Positions 1 through 63,159 are shown, counted from the first letter of the stretch. The stretch is DNA of 64,000 nt from Cristatella mucedo (GCA_009760855.2 WPIO01000007.1:3053501-3117500), one strand, 5' to 3'. The notes: generated by a model from the sequence alone, not told the origin. Translations and numbers: made by a program.

Positions 1-800
1 ATAACTTTCAGCCGTTCAGACTTCAAGTGAAGCCATCTGGAGCCACTTGCCAAGGTCCATGGCCAGGCGACACCGATGCCAAAAAACCGACACTAAACCG
101 GAGCCAAGGCTCTTTCCTTGTTCCTGTCTCTGTTTCTCTCTCATACATCCAAGCTCAATAAACATATGTCATCGAAATGACAACTTCTATTTCTGTTGAT
201 GCTAGAATGAGCTTATTTCACCAGTTATTGCACATATTGATTCAAACGAGCTTTCCAAATCCGTACGAGCTTGTCCGACATGGCATCGATTCTGAGACAA
301 CCAGAGTTGGTAGATAGCTGCAGCTCATTACCAGAGCTGCCAGCCGAAAGCACTGGGCGAGCGAGCGTGTACCATCCGAGGCAGCTGGCACTCTGGCAGG
401 CTGCTGAGAAACGGACTGCCGGAGCATCATAGCAGAGCTGGTCGGCCATCAGCAATGCGTGTGAAGTTAACACGGCTAGCCACAATTGGCAGAACAACCT
501 AATATTTAAACATGTTCCTTCTCATTATCGGTCGCTGCCTTGCCAAAGACTGAGGAGTCGCCTCCACTGTTCCCACAACTACAATGGAAAAGTTAACAAT
601 TCACTGCAAAATGAACATGTCTACGCTATGTCTACACAAACTGTCTGTAATACGATAAAGCAGCAACGAACATATCACTACACTGGCACTAGCAGCTAAA
701 TACCTGAACCTATTACAGCCGTGAAATTTGGAGCCGTAAAACTTCGGTGCAAGCAATGCATGTTCAGTAGTGGATTAAAGTACTGTTTTTTACAATGTCC
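1..800. other. Intergenic, nothing recognised
   Basis: No exon-like segment on either strand. An AATAAA occurs at about 157 on the plus strand, with no gene visible ahead of it. Confidence 0.5.
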
Positions 801-805
801 AGAAA

Positions 806-1010
<205 letters not shown>

Positions 1011-1135
1011 GGTCACCTGGACTAAGTATGTAGCGACCCTGCATCTTTGGTCGAGAAAATGCAGAAAAGTATTGAGGATTGTAAAAAAGATTAGTCAGCA
1101 GTAGTAGTATTCCTGAATTATGAATTAGATTTCAT

Positions 1136-1186
1136 CAGGTCGTGAAGACCGATCACCTTATCACCTGGGCTATCACGGCCCAAGAA
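1136..1186 (-). mobile_element. SINE family 2 fragment
   Basis: The reverse complement gives gggctgtgatagcccaggtg and a ggtgat run, matching the A-box end of the copy at 35890. Only the head is left. Confidence 0.55.
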
Positions 1187-1189
1187 ATC

Positions 1190-2740
1190 CGGACCATCTC
1201 TGCAAAATTCTAGCGAAGGTCAAGAGTAACATCAGCAGTGACTTGTGTACAAGAAAATCAAGTAAATGTCATGCAGACTGCAGGCAGCAGCCTTGGCGGG
1301 CATTCATTGTATCCTGACTGGCTCTTCTCCTTATATCTTGCTTCCATAGTCGAGCTACTTAAGCAATGGCCAGCAATACCTAGCTTTTGTGCCATCGCGG
1401 AATAAGCCAAAAATGGCGGAAGAGGGGCTGCTCTGGCACACTGCTACCGGCTGCACTGTTGCATTCAGCTTGCGGGTGAATTGAGGGACCATTCTTGGCA
1501 ATTGTCAGCATCTAGTATGTGCTAATTTGTACTAACAACAAAGCCAGAAACTTTACACATAAATTCAAGTTGCTGCGCATAGATCACCTAGATGATGAAG
1601 TGCATAACTAGGACACGCCACCGCCCCTGCGGCAGAGCACTAACTGCCTGCGACTACTGCTGACAGCCGGCTCCCCTCGGTGAATTAAGCAATCATACAA
1701 ACGACGAGGTCAATCAAGGATGCACAGGGCGAGGCACCTCAAATATTTCTTTGGGTGCACCTGGAGGTTCAAAGTAGCGATGGCAAGCAGCAAGCAAGCA
1801 GTGCACACTAGCAGATGGGCTCTCTAGCTGGGGATGCAGCACATGCAGCCTCCAATAAATCTGGCATCTGGTCAAATCGAGCAAGGCAGCACACACAAGG
1901 CTTTGCTCTGGCTGCACCGCGGCCTCCTGCTCCCCACAGCGCCAACGAGACCCGTGCGCAGCGAGTGCCATGCTCGATGTTGCCCGAGGCCATGCAGCAT
2001 GCATGGGCACACCCATGGACGAAGCAACTCCGTGGACAAAGCAAGCACGTGAGCAGGTAAAACCAGTCGAGATACCGGAACTTCCGGACCGTGGCGGGTG
2101 CACAGTGGCAGCACGAGACACAGCCTTTACAGACGACAAACACGTACGTCTCCACCCTGCGCATGCATGCATGCATGCACGCAAGCATGCACAGTGCAAC
2201 CACCGGCAGCACAATCCGATGCCACGGGCAGACGTAAGTGCATGCCAACATATGCTACTGCAAGTGTGCAGCAAGGTCAAGGCCGCTATGGCACAGATGA
2301 GAGCAGCATTTCAGGAACGGCCTTCACCAAGACGAAGGGGATGAGCCTACCTTGGCCAGCTCACGCGCACTGTACTCGGGTTTACTCAGCAACCTCTGCA
2401 GAGACGAATGTCAACAACCACCGTTAGACTGACTTCGCGCACATGCAATCAGCCATTGTCCATGCAATTATTGACCATTAATAAATTTAAAAAAAAAAAA
2501 CCAGCCGTTTCGGAGACAACAGCTGAAGAATGACAGCATATACCCGCTCACTGGGCATAGTGACTCGGCTGACACCCTCTCTTTCGGTAGGCTTTGCGGA
2601 AGATTGTATCGAGTGATGCTTTAAGTGAGGCTCCTCAACAAAAACCGCCTTGGAGAGCAGCCTTCTACCGGCCCTTAAGATGAGCGCCCTAGTCATTAGA
2701 ATGAAGCTGGGCGCCATCGGGTAAAAGTAAAAATTCTAGA
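1190..2740. other. 3' flank, no gene recognised
   Basis: A GC-richer patch at 1715-2340 carries overlapping open frames on both strands, with Cys/His-rich translations and a gcatgcatgc run near 2160. None resembles a known family. A poly-A run sits at 2490. Confidence 0.5.
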
Positions 2741-2743
2741 TTG

Positions 2744-4217
2744 TCCTAGGGGATTGCATCGTTAGGTGGGAGAGTATACATTGCGAACAGAAGTGAACCG
2801 AGCACAGAGCCTTGGCCTACCCACCCTATCCCCTACTTCGGAGGCTGCTTAGATGTCTGTTGTATATTGAATTCAATGCCCTGAAGTATTCCATTGAAAC
2901 GAGACCTAAACCAGTGCAGTGCAGTGCAGTGCAGTGCTGGTAATGCCGCACTCGAGATGAGAGACACTGATGAAGGACTTCGTGATCAATTGTATCAAAT
3001 GCTATCGCAAGATCCATCCAATAGGCAGAGAGACTCGACTTAAGACTACATTCTAGAGAAGCTCAGTGTAAACTGACAGCAGTGCTGACTCAGTGGAGTG
3101 ATTAGCTTAAAAACGTGACCAAAACTTGCTAGATTTGAAATTTGATGTAAGAGGTTAGCTGGTCTGCCACTGCTCGTTTCAGTGTCTTTGGTAGGAATGG
3201 CAAAGGGAGACATTGCGAAAGTTAACTCAATTTCTCCAAGTCTAGAGTTGCCTTCTTACTGAAACTCCTAATAACAGCCTTTTTAAAGATAAAGAAACAA
3301 GATCTGAGGATAAGGACATATTTATAGTGTTAATTATTCAGGGCAGCAGTGAATCGATGTTGCTCTCAGAAGGAGATCTGTGGGTATCTGGTCTAGAGGG
3401 CAAGTAGTCTTCTAAGGCGGGGGAGGTCAACTTGGACCTGAGCTTCGAACTTGGAATTAGGTCTTTCGTGGCTGGCTTGAAATCAGCACATTTTGGTACT
3501 GCAAGAAACTGGGGGACATGAGTAAGGAGTAGGGATGCCACTGAATGAGAGCAGTCCAATCGAAATATTATCTTGAAAATCCGACCTTATCTATCTTGCT
3601 GGCCAAGAAGCTAGAGAAGAGATCTCCTAGGTGGCCACAAAGAATCACTAGTTAAGGTGATGACCTGGAAGCAGTTAAGGAGACAATTGACGGTCAACAT
3701 AAGCGTTATTTGGATTGTCAATCTTGGATTGCACTATGGCTCTATTTATAGAAGGTAATTTGACTTTAGCCAGGTTGGATTAGTTTGATAAATATTAGTT
3801 CTCATTTGTTAGTCAATGGACGGTCAGTCTTGATCTCGTGTATGCTTTCTCAAGCTTGTGCTTAGTAGTTCTGCCCAGTACAATATCTGCAGTGAACCAC
3901 TGGTCATCTAAGTGAAAGCACACACTGTTCTTAGTCACAGCAGCAAAGTCGTCCAGAACGTCAGCTAGAGCCGTGCTAAAGCCTTCCACAAGGGAGGTCA
4001 GGATGATTGGGCAGCAGGAATGCAGCACACATTTTAGTGCCGACCGAAAAAATGTCAAGAATTCAGCTGTTTGCAGACTATTTTGGATACCGAAGGGGAC
4101 ACAAACTGCAGACTTAATGAGATCTGCATCATGCGGTCTGGTGCATGATATTCGGCAATACTGGCAGTTGACAGAATGCAATTGTGGGAAAGTAATTGAT
4201 CGAGTGCCTCTCTTCAC
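2744..4217 (-). mobile_element. LINE fragment, L2/CR1-like, linker and reverse transcriptase part
   Basis: On the minus strand, ALADVLDDFAAVTKNSV and WFTADIVLGRTTKHKLEKAY match the region between endonuclease and reverse transcriptase. AIAFDTIDHEVLHQCL and GQGSVLGSLLFAMYTL are reverse transcriptase blocks. It has several stops and frame changes, plus a CACTG expansion at 2913-2937, so it is dead. It begins just past the myosin stop codon on the same strand. Confidence 0.85.
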
Positions 4218-4232
4218 TTGCCTCGAGCAAGC

Positions 4233-54119
<49,887 letters not shown>

Positions 54120-54169
54120 CTACGTGAAGTTACGCAAGGAGTCGTATTAGGCAAAAATACCAACACAGA

Positions 54170-54178
54170 CACACACAC

Positions 54179-54213
<35 letters not shown>

Positions 54214-54300
54214 AATATAACAGCAAGTTGCAGCTAATGATAACATTGACATGTCAATAACATTGCCCCCAAAAGTGTGCATGTATAGGTGTGTTTGCCT

Positions 54301-54371
<71 letters not shown>
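54170..54371. repeat. (CA)n and (TG)n tracts facing each other
   Basis: CA from about 54170 to 54209 and TG from about 54306 to 54371, about 95 bp apart. They are reverse complements and could pair. Confidence 0.95.
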
Positions 54372-54372
<1 letters not shown>

Positions 54373-54559
54373 GGGGTGTAGGGGTGCACACATTACGTGT
54401 GTATACTCGAGAATGTGTGTGTGCATGCCTGGGTGCTGGTATTTGCAGGTGTTTACTCGTCCAAGAAAATATGTAGGTGAGTATACGTTTGTATTTACAG
54501 CAGCTTGAAAATGACAGCATTGCCCGTTTATGGAGGTACTTAGGCATGTGCAGTAACAT

Positions 54560-55780
54560 AAAAGCAACAAGTGTACCGCCGATGCTCATTTCCTAGCCTC
54601 AAGCTATCGCCAATTGGAATGCATAATACCATCTAGATGACTGCCTTTACGAAATGCTAAATGTGGGCTATGCACAAAACCAGACTTTGCAAAGCTGCCA
54701 TTGCTACATCGCTACAATTTTGAATTGGTGAGACTTCGATGAGGTTCAACCTGAAGAAAATGGCTACGATCAGTATCATCGATAATGCAAAGAGAACCGG
54801 CCACCCATAGGTCACTACATCTGCAAGAACAGACGAACAAAGAGTTGGGCTTTGGGCATCATTTTATCCGCAGGGGTTCAGGCTCAAAGCCTGCAGACTG
54901 CTTACTACTTAGAAACTATGTGGTCGGGACACGATTAGGTGTCGACTAGATGAACAAGTGTGCTCGGAACACACACAAAGTCACCTCTGTCCGCCAAAGG
55001 GTAAAGTAGTATGGCCTGGAGTGAGAGCACACTCGACCCACGAAGACTGGAGCAAAATTGAACATGGCAACGATAGTAAATTCCGCAGTTTTGGTAACTG
55101 AAAATGTATTCAGTACGTGTATCGTTACTCCAGTGAAGGTTTTAATGACAAGTAATAATAATAATAATACATTTGTATCGCACCCTCAGATAACTGAAGT
55201 TCTCTCTAGGCACTGTAAAGATCCTTCAGAAGGCAAAGTGGTCGTGGTCTGTGGCTACTTCTATAGCAGATACCTGGCATACTAACGAAAGACGTTTATT
55301 TAGAACTACCCCGGAACTTGGCCATACCTAACATGATGAGCTTTCGTAGAGATAATTTTCTTGTCAAATAGGGTTGCGAACCTAAGCATGCAACAAAGAG
55401 TATTTGCTCTGTTTTCCTCTACACTTTTGGATTTAATGCAGAGCCATAACGCTAACCGAGCGGCATAGTCATTTTTCAGACCTAAATCCTGCTGATTATA
55501 ATTGGGGTAAAGTAGATGGAAGACTCCGAGTTCAGGTGGGTTGTGTCACAATCTAAAGAATAGCTTTCTAAAGTGTGCAGGATGGATTTGGAGGACGATG
55601 AGGCACGATTGTTTTCGAATGCTTAGTTTGCTCTGTGCCAAGCAGTTCGGTTATTGCCTATAGTGCAACCTATGCACCAGAGCCCTTCCAACTGGGTACC
55701 CATATCCCCCCCCCCCCGTGCCCATGGATACTGGCTGGGCGTGGGTGGCGGCTGTCTTGGGTGGGCGTGTGTGGTAATTG
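54560..55780. other. Myosin 5' intron or upstream, no gene recognised
   Basis: A decayed LINE tail, (AAT)n then caccctcagataactgaagt, is at 55152-55225 on the minus strand. Nothing else is supported. Confidence 0.5.
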
Positions 55781-55789
55781 GCCTGCCTT

Positions 55790-56073
55790 ATAAAAAATTC
55801 CACTTAAGGTTGCCTTTAGGAGTTCAAAAGCCCGAGTCTGCGGGCAGTTCTTGTGGAGTCAAAGGCGGAGTTCTCTGCCGAGCTTCTCTCAGATCGGGAT
55901 CTGGACGACAGGCTTTCAAAGTTCGAATCGGGATTTCCACATACTTCCGAATCACGATGAACGCCGACACCGCTACGATCGAGCGTGAGCTGAAGAAGAA
56001 GCCGGCTTATGACGAGACGCCTCGATATGTGATCCGAGACAACGTCTCTGTCAAGAACAAGGCGATCTCGGTA
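55790..56073 (+). CDS. Possible first exon of an unknown plus-strand gene
   Basis: A TATA-like string (ttataaaaaa) near 55790 precedes an ATG at 55957 that starts MNADTATIERELKKKPAYDE and continues through RYVIRDNVSVKNKAIS. A GT (gtatgg) follows at about 56074; unspliced, the frame ends at a stop near 56150. Codon use is mixed and charged, unlike the repeat shadows. I do not recognise the protein and found no second exon. If real, it lies nested and antisense in a myosin intron. It could be a chance open frame. Confidence 0.3.
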
Positions 56074-56610
56074 TGGGGTATGAGGTGTTGGTCGAGCGAC
56101 CAAACATCTGGGGATGGGTGGGCACGGCTGGGCATGACCAGCCGGCTTTAGCAATGGTTGCCCCTGGGTACCTGCCCAAGCAGCAACTGAGAGCTCTGGT
56201 ATGCACTGAAACTTAGCTGACATGTTTTGTAAGCTTGTCTTATTTACTTCGCACGATTACAGCAGGTTGCAGCTATGTTTTTGCCAGAATCAGAACTCTT
56301 TTGGGTCCGGTGGTGGCCATTTTAGGTGACTTTTTGTCGATACTTTTTTGCTCAAGCAATGGCTGAGCCGGGAGGCAGGGCTGCATATGCCCCCCATGGG
56401 GGAAAGCCTGGGCTGGGCTGATTTGGACTGACATTTTCTGAGCTTTCCTAAGCTTAGGGTCATTGTCCTGCTGGTATATGAATTGATCTCCCAAAATATG
56501 GCTAGCAAAGGAAATTCTGCAGCACATCTCGGTACATACTTCTGGTGCATAATTCCTGAAGCAGTGCAACAACTCAATTCGGGCACCAGAAAAGAATCCC
56601 ACCTTAATAT

Positions 56611-57640
56611 TTAATAATAATAATAATAATAATTCACTTGATAAAGCGCCCTCGGAGAACTCAATCTCTCTCTAGGCGCTTTACATTTGCTGTAAAGTGA
56701 AATGCAATTGAATGGTAAGTAAAATCATGCTTGAAAAACAAACGAAATGAATAACATGGTTAGGGGTGACATGCACAGGGTCAGCATGCAAATGTGGTTA
56801 GTGGCAGCATGCACAGTGTCAGCACGCATAAGCACATGAAGGACGAATCACAGGGACCCACTAAATGCTGTCCTAAATAGGTGTGTTTTTAGGTTCCTTT
56901 TAAATTTGGTCAGGTCAGGGGATGTTCTGACGCAGGTCGGGAGGGAGTTCTAGGCTTTGGGAGCATATGAACTAAATGCACGGTCTCCAAAGGATTTAAG
57001 GTTTGCACGAGGTACTTCTAGACTGTTGGATTCCGAAAAGTGGGTGGTACGATGCTTGGCCTGATGGGGTAGTATATCTGAAAGATAGGCTGGAGCCATA
57101 GAATGAAGGGACCTAAAAGTGAGCAACAAAACCTTGAAGTCAATCCGTTGCTTGGCTGGTAGCCAGTGCAGGTCGGCGAGAAGTGGAGTAATGTGGCAAC
57201 TGCGACGCTCACGACAGACAAGCCTAGCTGCAGAGTTTTGCACAAGCTGCAATCGCCTGATCGCACATGCTGGTAGGCCAGTAAGCAGTGAATTGCAGAA
57301 GTCGAGACGGGATGTCACGAATGCAGGAACTAACTTGGACGTGGTATCTTTATCTAAACAAGCCCAAATTTTAGCAATGTTATGAAGCTGAAAATAGGCG
57401 GATTTGACTGTGGAGCTGATATGGTCGTCTAACGAGAGGTCGCTTTGGAATATGACACCTATATTCCGAGCTGATTCGACAGTAGATATGCTGGAAGATT
57501 TGCATCCCCCCTACCATTATTCCAACACTGCTGTGTCAACCACAATGCTATAGGCAGGCAGTATCCGCGGTTTGTGTTGGCCCTTCCTTCGGCTGATGTA
57601 GAGGCTGAGTTTAATATTATGTAAGAGCTTAAATTTACCC
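56611..57640 (-). mobile_element. LINE family 1, best preserved copy
   Basis: About 1 kb, nearly one open frame on the minus strand: SLDDHISSTVKSAYFQLHNI, TSRLDFCNSLLTGLPACAI, TPLLADLHWLPAKQRIDFKV, NLKSFGDRAFSSYAPKA, then a TAG where other copies have TGG. It ends with the tail and (ATT)n. It is a recent insertion compared with the others. Confidence 0.92.
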
Positions 57641-57819
57641 TCGTAGGTTCAACAGGTCAAGCACCATGCTTTAGCAGCCCAGTAGGCATGGCAAACAGAC
57701 CAATTCACACCCTGGCTTCACCCAGCTAATTCAGCTACACGGCCTCCTTCACCACTCGCCCACAGATGCGCTGACATCGGCAAGTCGACAACTAGCTGTA
57801 TGCCAACATGTATCGCAGG

Positions 57820-57975
57820 TCACCTGATTCAACAGCCTGGCTTGCATATCGGCAGCAGCGCCATGCGGGACTCTCCCTCCTGATTGCAGCCAACGATAAG
57901 GCATTGCCCTCTTCAAGATGCGAATCCACCACGACCCGGGTCGTTAAGTGGGTGCACCTCGGCCCTAGGCGATCA
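57820..57975 (-). mobile_element. SINE family 2, decayed
   Basis: The reverse strand shows acccgggtcgtggtggattc as B-box region and agggcaatgccttatcgttg as hairpin region. It starts at ctgattcaacagcctggctt on the plus strand. Confidence 0.6.
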
Positions 57976-58439
57976 GGCCCTCGGTCTGAGTGGTGCCATC
58001 GGTGCCAGCAAAAACCCTGAGGCCTTTCGAATGCCGAGTGCAGATCTATTCAGCAAAATGTGCTCGTGCTGCCAAGCCTGCTGCTCGGAGGCGATCGATC
58101 CTAGCAGCAGCTTGCCTTCGGAGCCCCTGCTTGCTGCTCGTGTATCCTGCTCCAAACACATGCTGCATGGGTATGCCAATTTACGCTAAAAGCTGGTGGT
58201 ACTGCGGACGCAAAAATTTGTGAGTACAAGCAAAGAAGCACGTGCATGCATGTCCAGTTTCTTGTGCACGGCATGAAATTGGTAGCTTCAGCTGCTGCAA
58301 CAATCGAACTAGTATGGTGGAGCTCTCCTCCACAAGTTTTGACTGCATTGGCTTCTTTCCTGAAGAAGTCTCATATTCCACCCAGCCGATGGTGCAAAAC
58401 TCGGCAGCTTGAATGCTGGACAGCTAGCCTAGCCATCAT

Positions 58440-58865
58440 TTCTCACTGACCTGCACTGTTCAACCATCAAGCAACACATCGGCCTCAAGGTTTACTTTTA
58501 GTCACCTCATTCTCTGGCTCCAGCCCACTAATCTTCACTACCTACTCTGCTCTCTCCTTGCTCTACCCAACCCGCAGATGAGGGTCGTTTAGTCTCTCAA
58601 CCACTCTCAGATTCTTAGGAGACCGTGCCTTCGGCTCACGCGTGCCTTTAGCTCTCTATCGACTAATATCCCGACCTCCATTGACTCGAAATCTGCCTGC
58701 TTCTTAATGCATCCGCTTAGATCATGTGGATCGTCCTACACATGCCTCTGCGTGATGCAATAGTAAATGCTATCTCTAATCAAGTGATAAGCTTCCTTTG
58801 CCATATGAGGTTTATTTCTCTCAGGGCACAATCAAACATGAATCAGTGTTACTACTTATTGTAAT
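58440..58865 (+). mobile_element. LINE family 1, decayed
   Basis: ctcactgacctgcactgttc, caagcaacacatcggcctca, and aggagaccgtgccttcggct match the family in broken frames. It ends at tttctctcagggcacaatca. Confidence 0.65.
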
Positions 58866-59514
58866 TATGCTAAGCTAGCTGGCAATCGAAGTTCACAATG
58901 CAGCAGCAATGCACCCACCAACTAACCGCTTTACAAAGTCGGTCGTGCTTGCTTGCTTGGAGGGCCGGCAGGACAGGGAGGAGGCAGGGAGGGGAAGGGG
59001 GAAGGGAGGGGTTGAGGTGAGGAAGCGTCCAGGATGACCAAGCCCGAGAGTTTAGGCTCAGAGGATCAAGGTCATCCTAAGCATAGATACCAGCAGTGAG
59101 TGTGAGAACCTAAACTGGCTGGGCAAAAAATATGAGCGCTCAGGACTTTCCGCAAATATTCACAGCCCAACATAACAGCTCCAGCTCAAGAGGTACAGCC
59201 GGCGGATTGATGACTAACTGGGGCATTGCTGATGAGTTAGGTGGGCTAAAGAACAGAGGGCAGCAGCAGCAGTACTAGCTGACTAAGGCAAACAGGATTG
59301 CTCAGCTGGGCAAGGGGATGCAATCCTAAAGCAATGGCCTGTGTGACAATCATGGCTGCCCGGTGTCCAATACCACTTGACAGCCTGGTGCCTCTTGCAT
59401 CATCTGCGACAGCTTTGCATTGTCACTCCAAGATTGACTCACGGCTAAGCTAGGCACGACTACCCAATGCCATCTCCCTTCCTCCTTACACCACCCCCCA
59501 GGTAGTTAGGGGGG

Positions 59515-59600
59515 CCACACCTACTACAAGCAGTGGTGATAGCCATAATGGCTCTTCAACTAAATAAATGAGGCTGTTGGATCAGCAAACCTTTACCTTT
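59515..59600 (+). mobile_element. SINE family 2 tail
   Basis: caagcagtggtgatagccat, aatggctcttcaacta, aatgaggctgttggatcagc. The head is missing. Confidence 0.6.
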
Positions 59601-59627
59601 TTAACAGAGCAGCCAGATGGCACACAG

Positions 59628-59629
<2 letters not shown>

Positions 59630-59668
<39 letters not shown>
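59630..59668. repeat. (CA)n microsatellite
   Basis: About 39 bp of CA. Confidence 0.97.
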
Positions 59669-59671
<3 letters not shown>

Positions 59672-59984
59672 GTTGTAAGTGGCTGGCTGCCTGCTAGGCT
59701 GTGCAGGCAGTGTGTAACTTTTAGTTTCCGTGCTCTGTGTGTCATTTACCGGTCGGACAAGAGCATGCAGGAGCATGTCCTCAGGCAGAGCAAATTTCAC
59801 ATACGGCAAGCCAAATCCCACCTCGTGTCGACGGGAACCTGCAGTGACAAATAGGGGGCAGCAGGAAGTAAAGAAAGCAGCCAGGCATGCATGGCAGCAC
59901 GACTGGCGACTGAATGCCGGCCCGGTCCAGGAACTAGGCCTAGGAGGAGATGATGGGGAGACAGCCTGAAGAGGGCCAGGCTCT

Positions 59985-60613
59985 TCCTCGGCAGCGAGGC
60001 TTGTCTGTCGTGAGCGTCGCAGTTGCCACATTACTCCACTTCTCGCCGACCTGCACTGGCTATCGGTCAAGCAACGGATTGACTTCAAGGTTTTGTCGCT
60101 CACTTTTAGGTCCCTTCATTCTATGGCTCCAGCCTATCTGTCAGATAAACTACCCCATCAGGCCAAGCATCGTACCACCCGCTTTTCGGAATCCAACAGT
60201 CTAGAAGTACCTCGTGCAAACCTTAAATCCTTTGGAGACCGTGCATTTAGTTCATATGCTCCCAAAGCCTGGAACTCCCTCCCGACCTGCGTCAAAACAT
60301 CCCCTGACCTGACCACATTTAAAAGGAACCTAAAAACACACCTATTTAGGACAGCATTTAGTGGGTCCCTGTGATTCGTCTTTGATGTGCTTATGCGTGC
60401 TGACACTGTGCATGCTGACACTGTGCATGCTGCCACTAACCACATTTGCATGCTGACCCTGTGCATGTCACCCCTAACCATATTATTCATCTCGTTTGTT
60501 TTTCAAGCTTGATTTTACTTACCATTCAATTGCATTTCACTTTACAGCAAATGTAAAGAGAAGAGATTGAGTTCTCTGAGGGCGCTTTATCAAGTGAATT
60601 ATTATTATTATCT
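59985..60613 (+). mobile_element. LINE family 1, 5'-truncated, open frame kept
   Basis: One open frame from AARLVCRERRSCHITPLLAD to HLFRTAFSGSL with its natural stop, then the tail and (ATT)n. It is close in sequence to the copy at 56611-57640, so both are young. Confidence 0.9.
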
Positions 60614-60614
60614 G

Positions 60615-62730
60615 TCCTGCTGTGACCGACCGACCGACCGACGACAAGTAAGCCGGTAAGTGCCTGTAACTGCGGCGCTTTTTGATGCATTCATTACGCA
60701 ACTCGCAGTGCGCTGGCTGCACTCGCGAGTACCGAGAATCGGGCTTTCGTCGTCGTCGGCAACGGAAGCGAGCTCATTCATTAGCTGCTGCTAGGGCTAC
60801 GGAAGCCCGGCAGCTGCCTTGGTGAGCCACTCTTAAAAGACGAGCGAAACGAAAACAGCAGAACTCGCCAAGAGCGACGAGTGGCCGGCCGAGCTCGACC
60901 GAAGCACGCGTGTGCCCCAATGCAGAGCATGCTCTGCACTCCGACGTCCCTTCGTCCTGCGTGGCAGCAGCTGCAGTCAATGAGAAAAGAAAGAGAGAGC
61001 AGGAGGCAGCGGCTCAAGCGGGCACGAGCATGCCGGTCGCGTCCCTACTCTGCTGTCCCTTCCCTCCTGTAGGCTTGCATTTGCTCTGCCACGGTGTGGG
61101 GGGATTATTCCCAATGGCACGGTTGCACTGTTGCAAACTATGTGGAGAGAAAATGGAGCGAAAGCCGAGACATTGGTAAAATGAAGCAGAGTCGAAAGAA
61201 GGCGACCGGCAGAGGCTAAGCACCATCCTGTCGTAGACAGGCGAGCATTGCAGGAGGGCCTGCTGCTGCTGCCGCAACGTGCGCTTACGTGGCTCTGAGC
61301 ATGGACTGAGGTGGCAAACAGCTCGCGGTACATCAGCCCGCAAGTCGCTCGCATAGGTGGCGCTTCAATGAAGCCTGCTTAGTGGCGCTTCACCGGCCTG
61401 AAGGTAGGCACAAAAAATAGGGCGTGTCTGCTCCTCGTGTCTGCTCCTCGTGTCTGCTCCTCGTGTCTGCTCCTCGTGTCTGCTCCTCGTGTCTGCTCCT
61501 CGTGTCTGCTCCTCGTGCGTGTCTGCGTGTCTCCGTGTCTCGTGCGTGTCTGCTCCTCGTGTCAGCGAAGGAGAGGCCAGGCAGCGCTTTGGTGCCTGTG
61601 AGTGGGCACGAAGCAGTCGCCGGGAACTGCATGAGCGTGCCTGCTCGTGCAGGCTCGGCCATGCACATCTGCCATGCACTGACATGCTCTGCCACTGTTG
61701 CCAGCAGCAGCTATGCAGGACTCAGCTGCCAGTGGATAGGGCAGGAAAGGAGGAGAAGTGGGTCGGCTCCTGCCGAACAGTTTAACCTCCTCCACCCTGC
61801 TGCTCGGTGGCCCAGCCATCTTCTATTATTACTCTTTGCAACCACAACTGGTATCAGTGTACACTGTGGTGGCAACACTGGTGAAATGGAAATAAACCCG
61901 AAACCATCCGAGCAGGATACACAACCAAGCAGGCAACAAGAATAAGATGAGCCAACATTTTTCTGGGAATCGTTCGGGGCAACAGCATAGGGGTGCAGCA
62001 GCAGCAGCAGCATCCGTGTGGCTGGAGCAGCCTGAGCAGGTTTGCATCAGCTGCCAGCTGCTCGGCAGGGCAGGGGCCGCCCGGAAGGAGTGTGCCAGCA
62101 TCCGGGTGGCCGGCTGCACTGACCACTGCAGCACTTTACAGCTAGCTGCTTGCATGAAGTAAGACCAGGCAGGAAACAGCCGCTGCCCCACACTACGGCC
62201 GTTGCCCACTATTTTTGGGCCACTTCGTAAAAAACATGTAAGAGCAAACAGGTTTCGTGAATTCTAGTTGATGATAAGCAGCTGCTGACAAGAACTATTC
62301 ACTGCCGAGGCAAACATGAGCACAGGAGGGCAAGCCAACATGCAAGGGGGGCCCCCCACTCCCACTTGGACCAACCCGGAGGGCCGTAGTGAACAGCAAT
62401 CCAGCCTTACTGCCTTACTATGAGAGATGCACCGCCCTTCCTTGACTCACGTTGCCTTGGGTCAGCCATTCGATATGCACTAATGGTGCAGTTTGTTGCA
62501 AATAGACACTGTAGCTCCGACCACTGTGCATTGGCATTTCGGCTGATAGAGGCACAGAGAGCTGCAGACTAGCAGAATCACCGGGGCAGAGACACAGATG
62601 ATAGGTTAAGGAGTGGGAGAGTAAGAGAGCTAGAGAGGATTGAGAAAGAGGTGGCGAGAGCAAGAGAAAGCGACAAAAAAGAACGAGCTACCGAGCGAGA
62701 CACGAGTTAAGTTTAAGGGTCGGTGAGAGT
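60615..62730. other. No gene recognised
   Basis: Several overlapping open frames on both strands; none matches a family. A C/G-rich patch with CGACCGACCGAC at 60630 and a CAGCAG run at 61997 are the only visible structure besides the 13-bp minisatellite. Confidence 0.5.
61422..61562. repeat. 13-bp minisatellite
   Basis: Unit gtctgctcctcgt, about seven perfect copies, then degenerate gtgtctc units and one more perfect copy. Confidence 0.95.
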
Positions 62731-62734
62731 GGGC

Positions 62735-63150
<416 letters not shown>

Positions 63151-63159
63151 GAGACACAC

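Noticed and set aside
1714-2340. Cys/His-rich open frames on the minus strand, suggestive of a small secreted protein
   Set aside because: The frames overlap on both strands, contain a GCATGC repeat and show no spacing pattern of a known Cys-rich fold.
58181-58381. Minus-strand frame MEYETSSGKKPMQSKL considered as a P-loop exon of the myosin
   Set aside because: It has SGKK but lacks GESGSGKT and the flanking motor strands, and shows no clear splice sites.
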